The notes beneath the pieces were generated by a model, which worked only from the letters and a program-made list of their open reading frames with translations, was not told the origin of the DNA and made no database searches. This document shows, piece after piece, positions 1 through 8,585 of a stretch of 64,000 nt of DNA. Positions within the stretch are counted from its first letter, which is position 1, and each line of letters begins with the position of its first letter. Source of the stretch: Fimbriimonadaceae bacterium. Its GTDB lineage: Bacteria > Armatimonadota > Fimbriimonadia > Fimbriimonadales > Fimbriimonadaceae. Position numbers and translations under genes: made by a program. The stretch is taken from the NCBI GenBank assembly GCA_019187105.1, contig JABAQM010000001.1:3240853-3304852 (forward strand), in the 5' to 3' direction.

Positions 1-1345
1 CAGTGTTCTCGGCCTCAGCTCGCGTACCGTTGTCCGTTCGGATCTTGTTCACATCATTGGCGCCAAGCTCGAGGCCCTGCGGTCCGACCGTGTAGCTTGT
101 GGCGTCGACTTCGAACGGCGACGGCGTGTTCTGCAGCGCCTTTTGAGCGTCCACGCGGCCCTTGCCGTAGAGTGTGTCTTCGCCAGCCGATCCAAGGTCC
201 TTACACGTGGTCAGGAGGATGTTTTCGACCTGATTAGGCGTCAAGCCGAAGTTTCGTCCCTTGATAAGCGCGCTAACGCCGCAAGCGATCGGGCTGGCAA
301 AGCTGGTGCCATCCCACCCGGTTCCCTGATAGCTCGTGTCGCTGCTGTTGCTGGTTGACCAGATGCTTTCGCCCGGTGCAACACAGTCGGTCGCGGTTCC
401 GCGATTCGAGAAACCGGACAGCGTATCGCCGGAGTTAGTCGAGCCAACGATCACCACATCGACGTGGTCATTGTTATTGGTTTGCGAGGCGTTGCCGGCG
501 GCAAAGTGAACGAGGCAGCCCTTGCTCTTCGCGTAATTGCCCGCGGTCTGGAAGGAAGCGTCCTGAACGCCTGAGTAGCTGAAATTCAGAACGTGGGCGC
601 CATTGTCGGCCGCCCAGTTGATCGCAGCGACCATCCAAGAAATCTGCGAGCCGCCGCCACCCGAGTTGGTTACGCGGATCGGCATGATCTTGCAGTTCCA
701 AGCCATACCGGCCACACCGACGCCATTGTTGCCCGTGGCGGTAACAATGCCCGTCACGTGGGTGCCGTGACCATGGATGTCGTTGATCTGGCCACCGTTG
801 GCTTCGGACAGGTTGCTGGCGGAGTTGTAGCCGCTCACAAATCGACCTGCGAGGTCTTGGTGGGTCTTGCGAACGCCTGTGTCGCAAATGGCGACGATAA
901 CGTTGCTGTTGCCCGTGAAGATGTCCCAGGCGAGCGGTGAGTTGACCTTAGGGTGGTGCCACTGATTGCCGTAGAACGGATCGTTGGGAGTCAATGCCGG
1001 GAAGTGCATGTAGTTGGGCTCGACGTACTCGTACAGGCCCGTCTCCATGAGGTGCTCCGACATGCTGTTCTCGTTGAAACCTTCGGGGATGTCCACGACG
1101 ATCATGTCGGTCTGCGGCAGATAGTCGACTTCCAGCGACGCGATCTGCTGCGAAGCCATCGACTTCATCAGTTGAGCCTGCTGCAGGGTCCAGCCATTCT
1201 GAAGGTAATGGTCAATCTGCTTCGGCCTGACGATCATCTGGCCGGTGAATTCCTGAACGCCCGGTACCTCGAAGTATTGGGCGCGATCGGCCATAGCAAT
1301 GGCCGACGCAGCAACGATGCCGCTAAGTATAAGTAGCTTTTTCAA
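1..1345 (-). CDS. Secreted subtilisin-like serine protease (peptidase S8), 3' end cut by window
   Basis: About 448 codons are visible and the C-terminus lies outside the window. It begins at a TTG (1345-1343) preceded by a GGAGG ribosome site five bases away. Residues 1-20 form a signal peptide (LKKLLILSG...AMA) and residues ~30-115 resemble an inhibitor-type propeptide. The catalytic triad is complete: Asp in AICDTGV (~155), His in HGHGTH (~193) and Ser in GTSFASP (~348). It should be an exported endopeptidase matured by propeptide removal. The sequence after ~380 is probably the start of a C-terminal beta-rich domain, but too little is present to name it. The substrate is unknown. Family assignment is secure; the TTG start is well supported. 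Confidence 0.9.
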   Translation of the reverse strand, partial: MKKLLILSGIVAASAIAMADRAQYFEVPGVQEFTGQMIVRPKQIDHYLQNGWTLQQAQLMKSMASQQIASLEVDYLPQTDMIVVDIPEGFNENSMSEHLMETGLYEYVEPNYMHFPALTPNDPFYGNQWHHPKVNSPLAWDIFTGNSNVIVAICDTGVRKTHQDLAGRFVSGYNSASNLSEANGGQINDIHGHGTHVTGIVTATGNNGVGVAGMAWNCKIMPIRVTNSGGGGSQISWMVAAINWAADNGAHVLNFSYSGVQDASFQTAGNYAKSKGCLVHFAAGNASQTNNNDHVDVVIVGSTNSGDTLSGFSNRGTATDCVAPGESIWSTSNSSDTSYQGTGWDGTSFASPIACGVSALIKGRNFGLTPNQVENILLTTCKDLGSAGEDTLYGKGRVDAQKALQNTPSPFEVDATSYTVGPQGLELGANDVNKIRTDNGTRAEAENT

Positions 1346-1370
1346 ATATGCCTCCACAAAAAATTACAGG

Positions 1371-1409
1371 TGCCCAAGGGCGGGCACAGAATCTCTCCCA
1401 CTTATTATA
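1371..1409 (-). promoter_or_regulatory. Promoter -10 and leader hairpin of the subtilase gene
   Basis: On the minus strand a perfect TATAAT lies at 1409-1404, about 60 bases before the TTG start. No good -35 box is visible. The leader contains a 6-bp inverted repeat, GTGCCC/GGGCAC (1371-1388), which could fold in the mRNA. Inferred from sequence alone. Confidence 0.45.
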
Positions 1410-1461
1410 AGACAGGATTTGGATACTGGAGAAAGGCCACGGCAAGAATTGTGCCAAAAAA

Positions 1462-3258
1462 CTATTCGGCGACCTTAAGAACGCTCAGAAACGCCTCCTG
1501 AGGGAGTTCAACGGCGCCGATTTGTTTCATGCGCTTCTTGCCCTCCTTTTGCTTTTCAAGCAGCTTGCGTTTCCGTGTAACGTCTCCACCATAGCACTTG
1601 GCGATAACGTTCTTCCGGAAGGGCTTGACCGACTCGGCCGCGATGATCTTGGCCCCGATCGCGGCCTGAATTCTAACCTCGTACTGTTGTCTTGGAACCA
1701 CCTTCCGCAATTGCTCGACCATTGCCCGTGCCCGCTGATACGCAAACTCTCCGCTGACAATGAAAGAGAGGGCATCAACAACATCGCCGTTTAGCATGAT
1801 ATCGACCTTCTTGAGATCAGACCGCATGTACTCGGAAAGCTCGTAATCGAAACTGGCGTAGCCTCTCGTGCTGGATTTCAACTTATCGAAGAAGTCGAGG
1901 AGGATCTCCGCCAAGGGAAGGGTGTAATGGAGAATGACGCGATTGGTCGTTGGGTATTCGGTCCGGACATAAATGCCTCGGCGGTCTTGACACAGCGTCA
2001 TCGCCGCCCCCACATATTCGTTGGGGCACATGATCGTTGCGCTCACTGCGGGTTCTTCGATGAAGGCAATCTCGGTGGAGTGAGGCATAAGGCTAGGGTT
2101 GCTCACATGCACGACATCGGAGTTCGTCTTATGAACGATGTAATCCACGCTGGGTGAAGTCAAAATGAGGTCAAGGCCAAACTCACGTTCGAGGCGTTCG
2201 CGTGTGATCTCCATGTGGAGCAGCCCCAAGAAACCGCATCGATAGCCGAAGCCGAGCGCTGCCGAGCTTTCCGGCTCGAAGTCCAGTGCGGCATCGTTCA
2301 GCTTGAGCTTGTCCAGGGCATCTCGAAGCTCCTGGTAGTCCTCACCATCGCTGGGATAGAGACCACAGAACACCATCGGCTTGGCCTTCCGGTAGCCGGC
2401 AAGTGGCTCCGTCGCCGGGTTGTGGGCGCTCGTAACGGTGTCTCCTACGCCCGCGTCCCCGATGGCCTTCATCGATGCCGTGATGAAGCCAACCTCGCCG
2501 GTTTCGAGGGCGGTCGTGCGGTCCAAGCTCGGTCGAAAGACGCCAACCGTGTCCACGTCGAACGTCGCGCCCGTGGACATCATCCGGATCCGGTCACCCG
2601 GTCGAACGGAACCATCCACAACGCGTACGTAGGCAACCGCTCCCTGGTAACTGTCGAAATGAGAGTCGAAGATCAGGGCGCGAAGTGGCCGATCGGCATG
2701 GCCTTTGGGGAAAGGAACTCGCTGGACAACGGCTTCAAGAATGTCGTCGATTCCGATGCCCGTTTTTGCCGAGGTCAGAACCGCGTCGTCGGCGATAATG
2801 GCAACCGCGCTTTCGATTTCCTCCCGGGCCCGGTCGACATCGGCGTGTGGTAAGTCGATTTTATTGATGACAGGAACGATTTCCAGGTTTTGGTTCATTG
2901 CCATCGCCGCGTTGGCGATCGTCTGCGCTTCCACACCCTGGCTGGCATCCACGACTAACAGGGCGCCCTCACACGCGGCAAGCGACCGAGAAACCTCGTA
3001 AGTGAAGTCCACGTGTCCGGGCGTATCGATCAGGTTTAGCTGGTAGGTTTCCCCGTTCGATGCCGTGTAGCTAAGTCGAACAGCCGTCATTTTGATCGTA
3101 ATCCCTCGCTCACGCTCGATATCCATCGTATCGAGCATTTGCTCTTGTGCTTGTCCGCGGATGGCGCCGCAGCGCTCGATGATGCGGTCGGCGAGGGTCG
3201 ACTTGCCGTGATCGATATGCGCGATGATGCAGAAATTCCGGATATGGTCCTGGTTCAT
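1462..3258 (-). CDS. lepA: Elongation factor 4 (LepA), ribosomal back-translocase GTPase
   Basis: 598 aa, the usual LepA length. The protein binds ribosomes and promotes back-translocation or assists late steps of initiation and assembly, hydrolysing GTP. The G-domain motifs are intact: AHIDHGKST (13-21), DTPGH (78-82) and NKID (132-135). The EF-G-like domains and the Lys/Arg-rich LepA C-terminal domain ([24 protein letters not shown] region) follow. It starts at ATG 3258. It is divergent from the AraC-type gene with only 38 bp between starts, and TACACT lies 12 nt before the ATG, so the leader would be very short. No defect is seen. Confidence 0.98.
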   Translation of the reverse strand: MNQDHIRNFCIIAHIDHGKSTLADRIIERCGAIRGQAQEQMLDTMDIERERGITIKMTAVRLSYTASNGETYQLNLIDTPGHVDFTYEVSRSLAACEGALLVVDASQGVEAQTIANAAMAMNQNLEIVPVINKIDLPHADVDRAREEIESAVAIIADDAVLTSAKTGIGIDDILEAVVQRVPFPKGHADRPLRALIFDSHFDSYQGAVAYVRVVDGSVRPGDRIRMMSTGATFDVDTVGVFRPSLDRTTALETGEVGFITASMKAIGDAGVGDTVTSAHNPATEPLAGYRKAKPMVFCGLYPSDGEDYQELRDALDKLKLNDAALDFEPESSAALGFGYRCGFLGLLHMEITRERLEREFGLDLILTSPSVDYIVHKTNSDVVHVSNPSLMPHSTEIAFIEEPAVSATIMCPNEYVGAAMTLCQDRRGIYVRTEYPTTNRVILHYTLPLAEILLDFFDKLKSSTRGYASFDYELSEYMRSDLKKVDIMLNGDVVDALSFIVSGEFAYQRARAMVEQLRKVVPRQQYEVRIQAAIGAKIIAAESVKPFRKNVIAKCYGGDVTRKRKLLEKQKEGKKRMKQIGAVELPQEAFLSVLKVAE

Positions 3259-3296
3259 CGCGGCTGCGTCAGTGTACCGCCGGGCCTGTCAGTTAG

Positions 3297-4532
3297 ATGT
3301 CACAATCAAATCTGAGAAACATGAGCCGTTCCTTGATCAATTTGTCGTTTCCTCGCCCGGCAAAGGGATGGAAGCTGGATATGGCGACACCGTGCCCGCA
3401 CCTACCCATCGGAACGGAAATTGGGTGGCAATCGGCTGGAGGGCCGGCCAAGCACCCAGCCCGGATGCTGGGTACCACGCTCACGATCGACCTGCCTCCT
3501 GGCATGAGCCGAGTTCACTTGGTTGGTATCTTCGGCCTGTGGTCCGCTCCGACCGTTGAACCGCCAGGCAGTCAGGGCGCCACGCTTGGCTGGCTCAGAG
3601 GCGAGTCGACTATTCGAACCGTTGCCCTCGTTGCCGGCCGTCACTACGATGACGCCGCCAAGAGCGTGAAAATCCAGCGTTCGAACGGAGACGGCACCAG
3701 CATCGAAACGCTTGGCGCCACTGAGGTTGATGGTCGCTGTTACCGGGTTGACATTCTTACAATTGACGTCCCACAGGGGGCCGACCGACTCTCGTTCCAC
3801 GACACGGGAACCGTAGCAAGTTTCGTCATCTTTGATGCCCTTGCCGAAGTCGAGAAGCCAACGGCGTGCCCCTTCAGGGAGGCCAGCGGAGGGGTGTCGC
3901 TGGCCGAGGTCGGCGCGATCATTCGACTCGCCGACCAAAAGCGTTTTCAGCAGGCCCTTGCTCAGCTGAGCAGCGGCATTCGCCAGCTCTCCGACCTCGA
4001 CGAGGGACGCAGCCTCGCATTGACGTTCCTCGCCGTGATCGTCGCCGCCCTGCTGGAACTGGGAGGGTCGAGAGACCTGCACCGCCTGCAGCTCGAAGCA
4101 GCGCGTGAGTTTGACCGACTTCAGAGCACCCACGACATTGCGGACCGGGTCTCGAATCTGTTACTAGCCGTGACTCACCCGCATTTCGTCCGCGAGAAGT
4201 CCCACACCGACAATCTGATCGAGGATGCGATCCGGTATGTCGGTCGCCACTTTGCCCGCGACATCAGTGATGAGGAGATGGCCAGAAACCTCGGGCTTAG
4301 CACGTCGCACTTCCGCTACCTGTTCAAGCAGGCAACCGGGATTCCGTTTCACAAGTACGTGATCGCATCCCGCCTCGAAATGGCGCGCCAGATGCTGCTG
4401 GAGTCCGAGATGTCAATTTCGGAGGTTGCGGGGAGTGTGGGCTTTGCCAGTCCTGCGCACTTTACGCGGGCCTTTAATCAGCGATTCGGCAGTTCACCTA
4501 AGGTCCTTCGCTCAGCTCGGTCGATGGCCTAG
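3297..4532 (+). CDS. AraC-family transcriptional regulator with a novel N-terminal beta-rich domain
   Basis: 411 aa. The last ~105 residues form a typical double helix-turn-helix AraC domain (DNLIEDAIRYVGRHF..., then ISEVAGSVGFASPAHFTRAF near the end), so it binds DNA. The first ~200 residues are not the usual cupin. They read as a beta-rich, possibly carbohydrate-binding domain (MATPCPHLPIGTEIGW, HLVGIFGLW, HDTGTVASFVIFD). A helical linker (~210-300) connects them. The start could instead be one of the internal methionines near residue 9 or 29. The 3' end overlaps the convergent phoU stop by 4 bp. The effector is unknown, and no sugar-use operon lies beside it except a distant fucosidase. 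Confidence 0.85.
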   Translation: MSQSNLRNMSRSLINLSFPRPAKGWKLDMATPCPHLPIGTEIGWQSAGGPAKHPARMLGTTLTIDLPPGMSRVHLVGIFGLWSAPTVEPPGSQGATLGWLRGESTIRTVALVAGRHYDDAAKSVKIQRSNGDGTSIETLGATEVDGRCYRVDILTIDVPQGADRLSFHDTGTVASFVIFDALAEVEKPTACPFREASGGVSLAEVGAIIRLADQKRFQQALAQLSSGIRQLSDLDEGRSLALTFLAVIVAALLELGGSRDLHRLQLEAAREFDRLQSTHDIADRVSNLLLAVTHPHFVREKSHTDNLIEDAIRYVGRHFARDISDEEMARNLGLSTSHFRYLFKQATGIPFHKYVIASRLEMARQMLLESEMSISEVAGSVGFASPAHFTRAFNQRFGSSPKVLRSARSMA

Positions 4533-5284
4533 CTGGCCTCGGCTTGTGGCTGGGTACTGGATTGCTTGGTCCTGCCGGAAACAATAAAGTCGACCCTGCT
4601 TGCGATGTTCAACGCATGGTCGGCGATCCGCTCTAGGTGGTGAATCGCGAGGAGAACCCAGCTTGCGGCCACGACCTGCCCAGGATCAGACTGCATGTTG
4701 CCATGAATCTGGCGGCGAAGTTCACGATAGAGCTCATCGATCTCGTCTTCCCGCTTTCGGATCGAGCCCACCATCGGGAAGTCGCGCCGAACAAAGGCGT
4801 CGATAGCCTCGGCGATCATGGCGCGTACAGCCGAACCCATCTTGCGGAGGTCGATGAAATCGGTGGACCCGAGCTCCTGTTCAATCTTCATGCCGCATTT
4901 GGCGATGTCGACGGCCAGGTCGCCAATTCTCTCAATGTCGGTGATGATCTTGAGGGTCGATCCGACGATGCGAAAATCCGTCGCTACCGGCTGTTGGAGG
5001 GCCAGCATTCGAAGGCAACGATTCTCAATATCTTGATCGAATCGATCGACCTCGTCGTCAGCTTCAAGGACTTCAAAGGCGAGCCGGGAGTCCAAGGTGC
5101 AAAGCGATTCTATGGCACGTCCAACCATGGATTCGGCTGCCGTCGCCATGGCCAGCAACTCGTGTTCGAGATGCCTCATTTCGATTGCGAAAGCCTGAGT
5201 ATGTTGCGGTTGCACTGCCATAGCTGGTGGAGGCGACGGATGGTTGCCACCGGTGCCCAAATACTCTAGACGAAATCCGGCCAC
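4529..5284 (-). CDS. phoU: PhoU-family phosphate signalling protein
   Basis: The open frame is 251 aa. The family usually has ~220-235 aa and the PhoU-like sequence begins at the ATG at 5221 (MAVQPQHTQAF...), so the first 21 residues may not be translated. Two PhoU three-helix repeats are visible, with the conserved metal-binding patterns around ATDFRIVGSTLKIITDIERIGDLA and AIHHLERIADHALNIA. PhoU represses the Pho regulon together with PstSCAB and PhoR. No pst genes are nearby; it ends a minus-strand run after an ABC ATPase (23 bp gap if the long start is used). Neither start has a clear ribosome site. Confidence 0.92.
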   Translation of the reverse strand: MAGFRLEYLGTGGNHPSPPPAMAVQPQHTQAFAIEMRHLEHELLAMATAAESMVGRAIESLCTLDSRLAFEVLEADDEVDRFDQDIENRCLRMLALQQPVATDFRIVGSTLKIITDIERIGDLAVDIAKCGMKIEQELGSTDFIDLRKMGSAVRAMIAEAIDAFVRRDFPMVGSIRKREDEIDELYRELRRQIHGNMQSDPGQVVAASWVLLAIHHLERIADHALNIASRVDFIVSGRTKQSSTQPQAEAS

Positions 5285-5307
5285 ACAGCGGCGCCACGCC
5301 GAGACAT

Positions 5308-6225
5308 TTAGCCGAGACTTAGAGGAAAGTGACAGATCGCTTGGTGAGGATCATCCTTTTCCGCACTCGGTTCGTCCATTATGCATCGATTTTGCGCAAT
5401 ATGACACCTTGGTGCAAAACGGCAACCCGATAAAGTGTCACCACCACCGCCTATTTCTCCCGAAAGACCTTTCGGAATGATCCCAATCGTGTCGATTGTT
5501 GGCGCAGAATCCAGGAGCGCACGGGTGTAGGGATGCCTGGGAGCGGCAAAAATCGATTCAGCCTCCCCTTGCTCGACGATTTGGCCAAGGTACATCACCA
5601 ATATGCGGTCGGCCAAGTAGCGAACCGTGCCAAGATCGTGGGAGATGTAAACCAGAGCACAGCCCATCTCCTCTTGTAAGTCCTTTAGCAGGTTCAGGAT
5701 TTGCGCTTGGATGCTGAGGTCGAGTGCCGCCGTTGGTTCGTCGCAGATGACAATGGGGGGCTTAAGAGCGAGTGCGCGAGCGATTGCCGCTCGCTGGCGC
5801 TGTCCTCCACTAAGCTGGTGGGGAAACCGGTCCGCATGGTCCGCTGAGAGCCCGACCTTCAACAGCAGGTCAGAGGCATCGATCGCCTTGGAGGCGAGTG
5901 CCGCCGGTTCTTCGATCGATCTCCGAAGAGTCCATCGCGGATCGAGGCTGGCATTGGGATCCTGCCAAACCATTCCCACATCCTCGGTCATCCCGCGATA
6001 GGGCCCATTAATCGGCCGACCCTTGATCGAGATGGACCCCCCGGCAATCGGCTGCAGTCCGAGGATCGCTCTGGCTATCGTCGTCTTGCCACAACCTGAT
6101 TCACCGACGATGGTCAAGGTTTCGCCGGGTGCTACGGTAAACGACACGCGGTCCACTGCTCGGAATGTGCCGTCTCGCTGCGGATACTCCACAACGAGAT
6201 CCTTGACCTCCAAGATTGGTGTCAA
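5308..6225 (-). CDS. ABC transporter ATP-binding protein, oligopeptide/dipeptide type (OppF/DppF-like)
   Basis: 305 aa cytoplasmic ATPase subunit that would energise a peptide or nickel-type importer. It has Walker A GESGCGKTT (~39-47), the signature LSGGQRQRAAIARAL, Walker B IVICDEPTAALD, and the C-terminal oligo_HPY Cys motif CRFAPRCHIAQNRC seen in Opp/Dpp ATPases. The ATG overlaps the nadK stop by 4 bp, so it is translationally coupled. No permease or binding protein lies in the window, so its partners must be encoded elsewhere. This makes the substrate unassignable. Confidence 0.93.
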   Translation of the reverse strand: MTPILEVKDLVVEYPQRDGTFRAVDRVSFTVAPGETLTIVGESGCGKTTIARAILGLQPIAGGSISIKGRPINGPYRGMTEDVGMVWQDPNASLDPRWTLRRSIEEPAALASKAIDASDLLLKVGLSADHADRFPHQLSGGQRQRAAIARALALKPPIVICDEPTAALDLSIQAQILNLLKDLQEEMGCALVYISHDLGTVRYLADRILVMYLGQIVEQGEAESIFAAPRHPYTRALLDSAPTIDTIGIIPKGLSGEIGGGGDTLSGCRFAPRCHIAQNRCIMDEPSAEKDDPHQAICHFPLSLG

Positions 6226-7100
6226 TGGTCTTCAACCTCATCGGGAATCGCGCCCTTGTTCCAGAACATCCGCTGGCTGAGCTTGACGATGAAGTCGTCC
6301 TCGTCGATGCTGACTAACCGGGTGACCCGCGGAGAACTGGTAATCCGCACCCGGTCTCGGGCGAGGAGGTGGAGGCGGCTGGTTCCGTCACAGGACAGAA
6401 CAGCGTCACCTTCTGTCTGAAGGCTCAGTTCGATGACCGAATCCTTATGGAGAATCAAGGGACGTGCCGAGAGCGTGTGCGGTGTTAGGGCGGTCAACAA
6501 GAGGGCGTGCACCGTCGGATCGACGATGGGGCCGCCCGCCGAAAGGTTGTATGCCGTACTGCCAGTGGGGCTTGCGACAATCACCCCGTCGGCTGGGTAG
6601 GTGGTCAGGTGGTAGTCGCCGACCTTGACCTGGATCGAGATCATCTGCGTGGTTGCGGCCCGCTGCAACGCCGCCTCATTTAGGCAGTGGAGACTTGCCA
6701 CCGTGACCTCACCGCGCACGAGGTCGGCCTGCACCATCATTCGCTCCTCAATCCTAGCCCCTCCATCGAAAAACTGGCTGAGGGCGGCACCGATCTCATT
6801 GGGCCGACACTGAGTGACAAAGCCAAATCGGCCGTAGTAGACGCCCAAAATCGGCGTTCCGGACGAGGAACAGATGTGGGCGGCCCGAATCAAGGTGCCG
6901 TCTCCACCGAAGGTGATCAGAAGATCGGCATCGGCTAGCCGATCGGTCGGCAGAGGGTCGATTCCGATGAGCGGCGAGGCTTCCCGATCTGAATACGATT
7001 CGATCTGGTGCTTGCGAAGCCAATCCCTTGTTTGGACAGCGGCCTCTATCGCATCGGGCCGATGCACGTTGACGAGCAAGTTAACCCGAGCGTGCTTCAC
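6222..7100 (-). CDS. nadK: NAD kinase
   Basis: 292 aa. It phosphorylates NAD to NADP using ATP or polyphosphate in the cytosol. The family motifs are present: GGDGT (~67-71), the NE pair in CLNEAAL, and the glycine-rich motif DGVIVASPTGSTAYNLSAGGP. The length is typical. It overlaps the stop of the upstream TPR gene by 4 bp and the start of the downstream ABC ATPase by 4 bp, placing it in the middle of a coupled minus-strand operon. Confidence 0.96.
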   Translation of the reverse strand: MKHARVNLLVNVHRPDAIEAAVQTRDWLRKHQIESYSDREASPLIGIDPLPTDRLADADLLITFGGDGTLIRAAHICSSSGTPILGVYYGRFGFVTQCRPNEIGAALSQFFDGGARIEERMMVQADLVRGEVTVASLHCLNEAALQRAATTQMISIQVKVGDYHLTTYPADGVIVASPTGSTAYNLSAGGPIVDPTVHALLLTALTPHTLSARPLILHKDSVIELSLQTEGDAVLSCDGTSRLHLLARDRVRITSSPRVTRLVSIDEDDFIVKLSQRMFWNKGAIPDEVEDH

Positions 7101-8581
7101 GATCCGGACTTCAAACGCTCCAAGTTCTTTTTGGCCTCGGCGAAGTTTGGATCGACTTTGAGTGCCTGCTCCAAGACCTGTATCGCCGCCGCCCTCTTGT
7201 TCAGCCTCTCGAGGGTGATCGCCAAGTTGTTGTAGGCGACAACGAACTTGCGGTCGAGCTCGATACTCTTCCTAAAGGCTTTTTCTGCTTCGGCGAGCTT
7301 GTTGTCTTCCAGCAGTCCAAGTCCGACACCGTTGTGTCCGCCTGGATTCTTTGGGTCCGCCTTGACGACGAACTGGAAGTGATACCGGGCGCCAGGCTTG
7401 TCGTTGCTAACCCAAAGCGCGTTGGCAAGGTCGAGTCGCACGCCATGCAGCGAGGGCTCCTTCCGAATCAGGTCCTTCCAAATCTCGATTGCCTTGTCGG
7501 TTTGGCCCAGCTTGGCATGCGTGGCGGCAAGACTCAGTTGGGCGTCGCGGCTCTGAGTGTTGAGCCCGGCCAAGCGCTGAAAGAGGGGCAACGCAAGGTC
7601 ATACTCGCCCCGCTTGTATCGGATCAAGCCAAGGTTGTTCAGCGTGTCGACATCATTGGGTTCCAGGGCAAGCGCCTTCTCGTAAGCCTCGATCGCGCCC
7701 TCAAACTGGTTGGATCCGGCGCGCAGAACCCCGAGGTTGAACCAATAGGAAGCCGATAGGTTCTCTCCGTTCTTCAAAGCTTCCAGCACCGATAATGATT
7801 CGGACTTCTTTCCGAGCCGGGCGTAGATTTCAGATAAGACCATGCCGACCTTGGGCTCGGGCGTGCGGGGATGCCACGCCCGCTGCAGGTATTTGAGGGC
7901 TGACTCGTCCTGCCGAAGTCGTGCGAAAGCAAAGCCGGCGTTTCGCGCAAACGTCATTTCGGCCGGCTTGAGATCAGATGCCCGGGCGTAGGACGCCGCC
8001 GCATCGGCGGTCTGCTGAGATTGCTCGTACGCCGCCCCCAGGTTGTTGAGGGTGTAGGGATCCTCAGGTGAAAGCTCCAGAGCCCGCTTGAGAGGTCCAA
8101 CGGCCTCTTGTGGCTTTTTCAACTTGAGATAGGCCACCCCGATGTTGTAGTGCGCTTCGGCTTGCTTCGGATTGATTTGAAGGAGCGATTCGAAGGACCG
8201 GATCGCGTCCGCGAAGCGCTCCGCCGACATGTAGGCATTGCCCAGGTTGTTAAGGACTTCGACGTTCGTTGGCTGGAGCTTCTTCGCGGCTTCGAGCGGC
8301 GGGATCGCCAGTGCAGGCTCGCTTCGCCGAAGGTGGAGGAAGCCCTTCCACGAGAGGGCATCGATGTACTCAGGCTTTTTGGCAAGAAGGGCGTCGACCG
8401 CTTTCAAGGCATCCTCAACCTTGCCATCCCGATATAGGTCGCGGGCGACTTTAAGCTCAGCGACGTCGTCGGCGGTCTGAGCAACGGAGGCCGTAGCGAT
8501 TGCCGTGCAAGTCAGAACGACGATGAACAGGCGACAAAGTCCTGCCCTGAGCGTCCCCACAAGTGAGCGGCGGATTGCCAC
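7097..8581 (-). CDS. Exported TPR-repeat protein
   Basis: About 494 aa when started at the GTG at 8581. That start is chosen because GGAG lies 8 bases before it and because it places a signal peptide (residues ~1-34, ending ATASVAQ) at the N-terminus; the longer frame back to 8746 runs antiphase into purL. The rest is tandem TPR units (patterns such as NLGNAYMSAERF, YNIGVAYLKLKKP, NNLGLIRYKRGEYD and NNLAITLERLNKR), some ten repeats, ending a few residues after the last. It probably acts as an envelope scaffold. The start follows the purL stop by 4 bp and the stop overlaps nadK, so it is part of the same transcript. Confidence 0.88.
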   Translation of the reverse strand: MAIRRSLVGTLRAGLCRLFIVVLTCTAIATASVAQTADDVAELKVARDLYRDGKVEDALKAVDALLAKKPEYIDALSWKGFLHLRRSEPALAIPPLEAAKKLQPTNVEVLNNLGNAYMSAERFADAIRSFESLLQINPKQAEAHYNIGVAYLKLKKPQEAVGPLKRALELSPEDPYTLNNLGAAYEQSQQTADAAASYARASDLKPAEMTFARNAGFAFARLRQDESALKYLQRAWHPRTPEPKVGMVLSEIYARLGKKSESLSVLEALKNGENLSASYWFNLGVLRAGSNQFEGAIEAYEKALALEPNDVDTLNNLGLIRYKRGEYDLALPLFQRLAGLNTQSRDAQLSLAATHAKLGQTDKAIEIWKDLIRKEPSLHGVRLDLANALWVSNDKPGARYHFQFVVKADPKNPGGHNGVGLGLLEDNKLAEAEKAFRKSIELDRKFVVAYNNLAITLERLNKRAAAIQVLEQALKVDPNFAEAKKNLERLKSGS

Positions 8582-8585
8582 CTGG

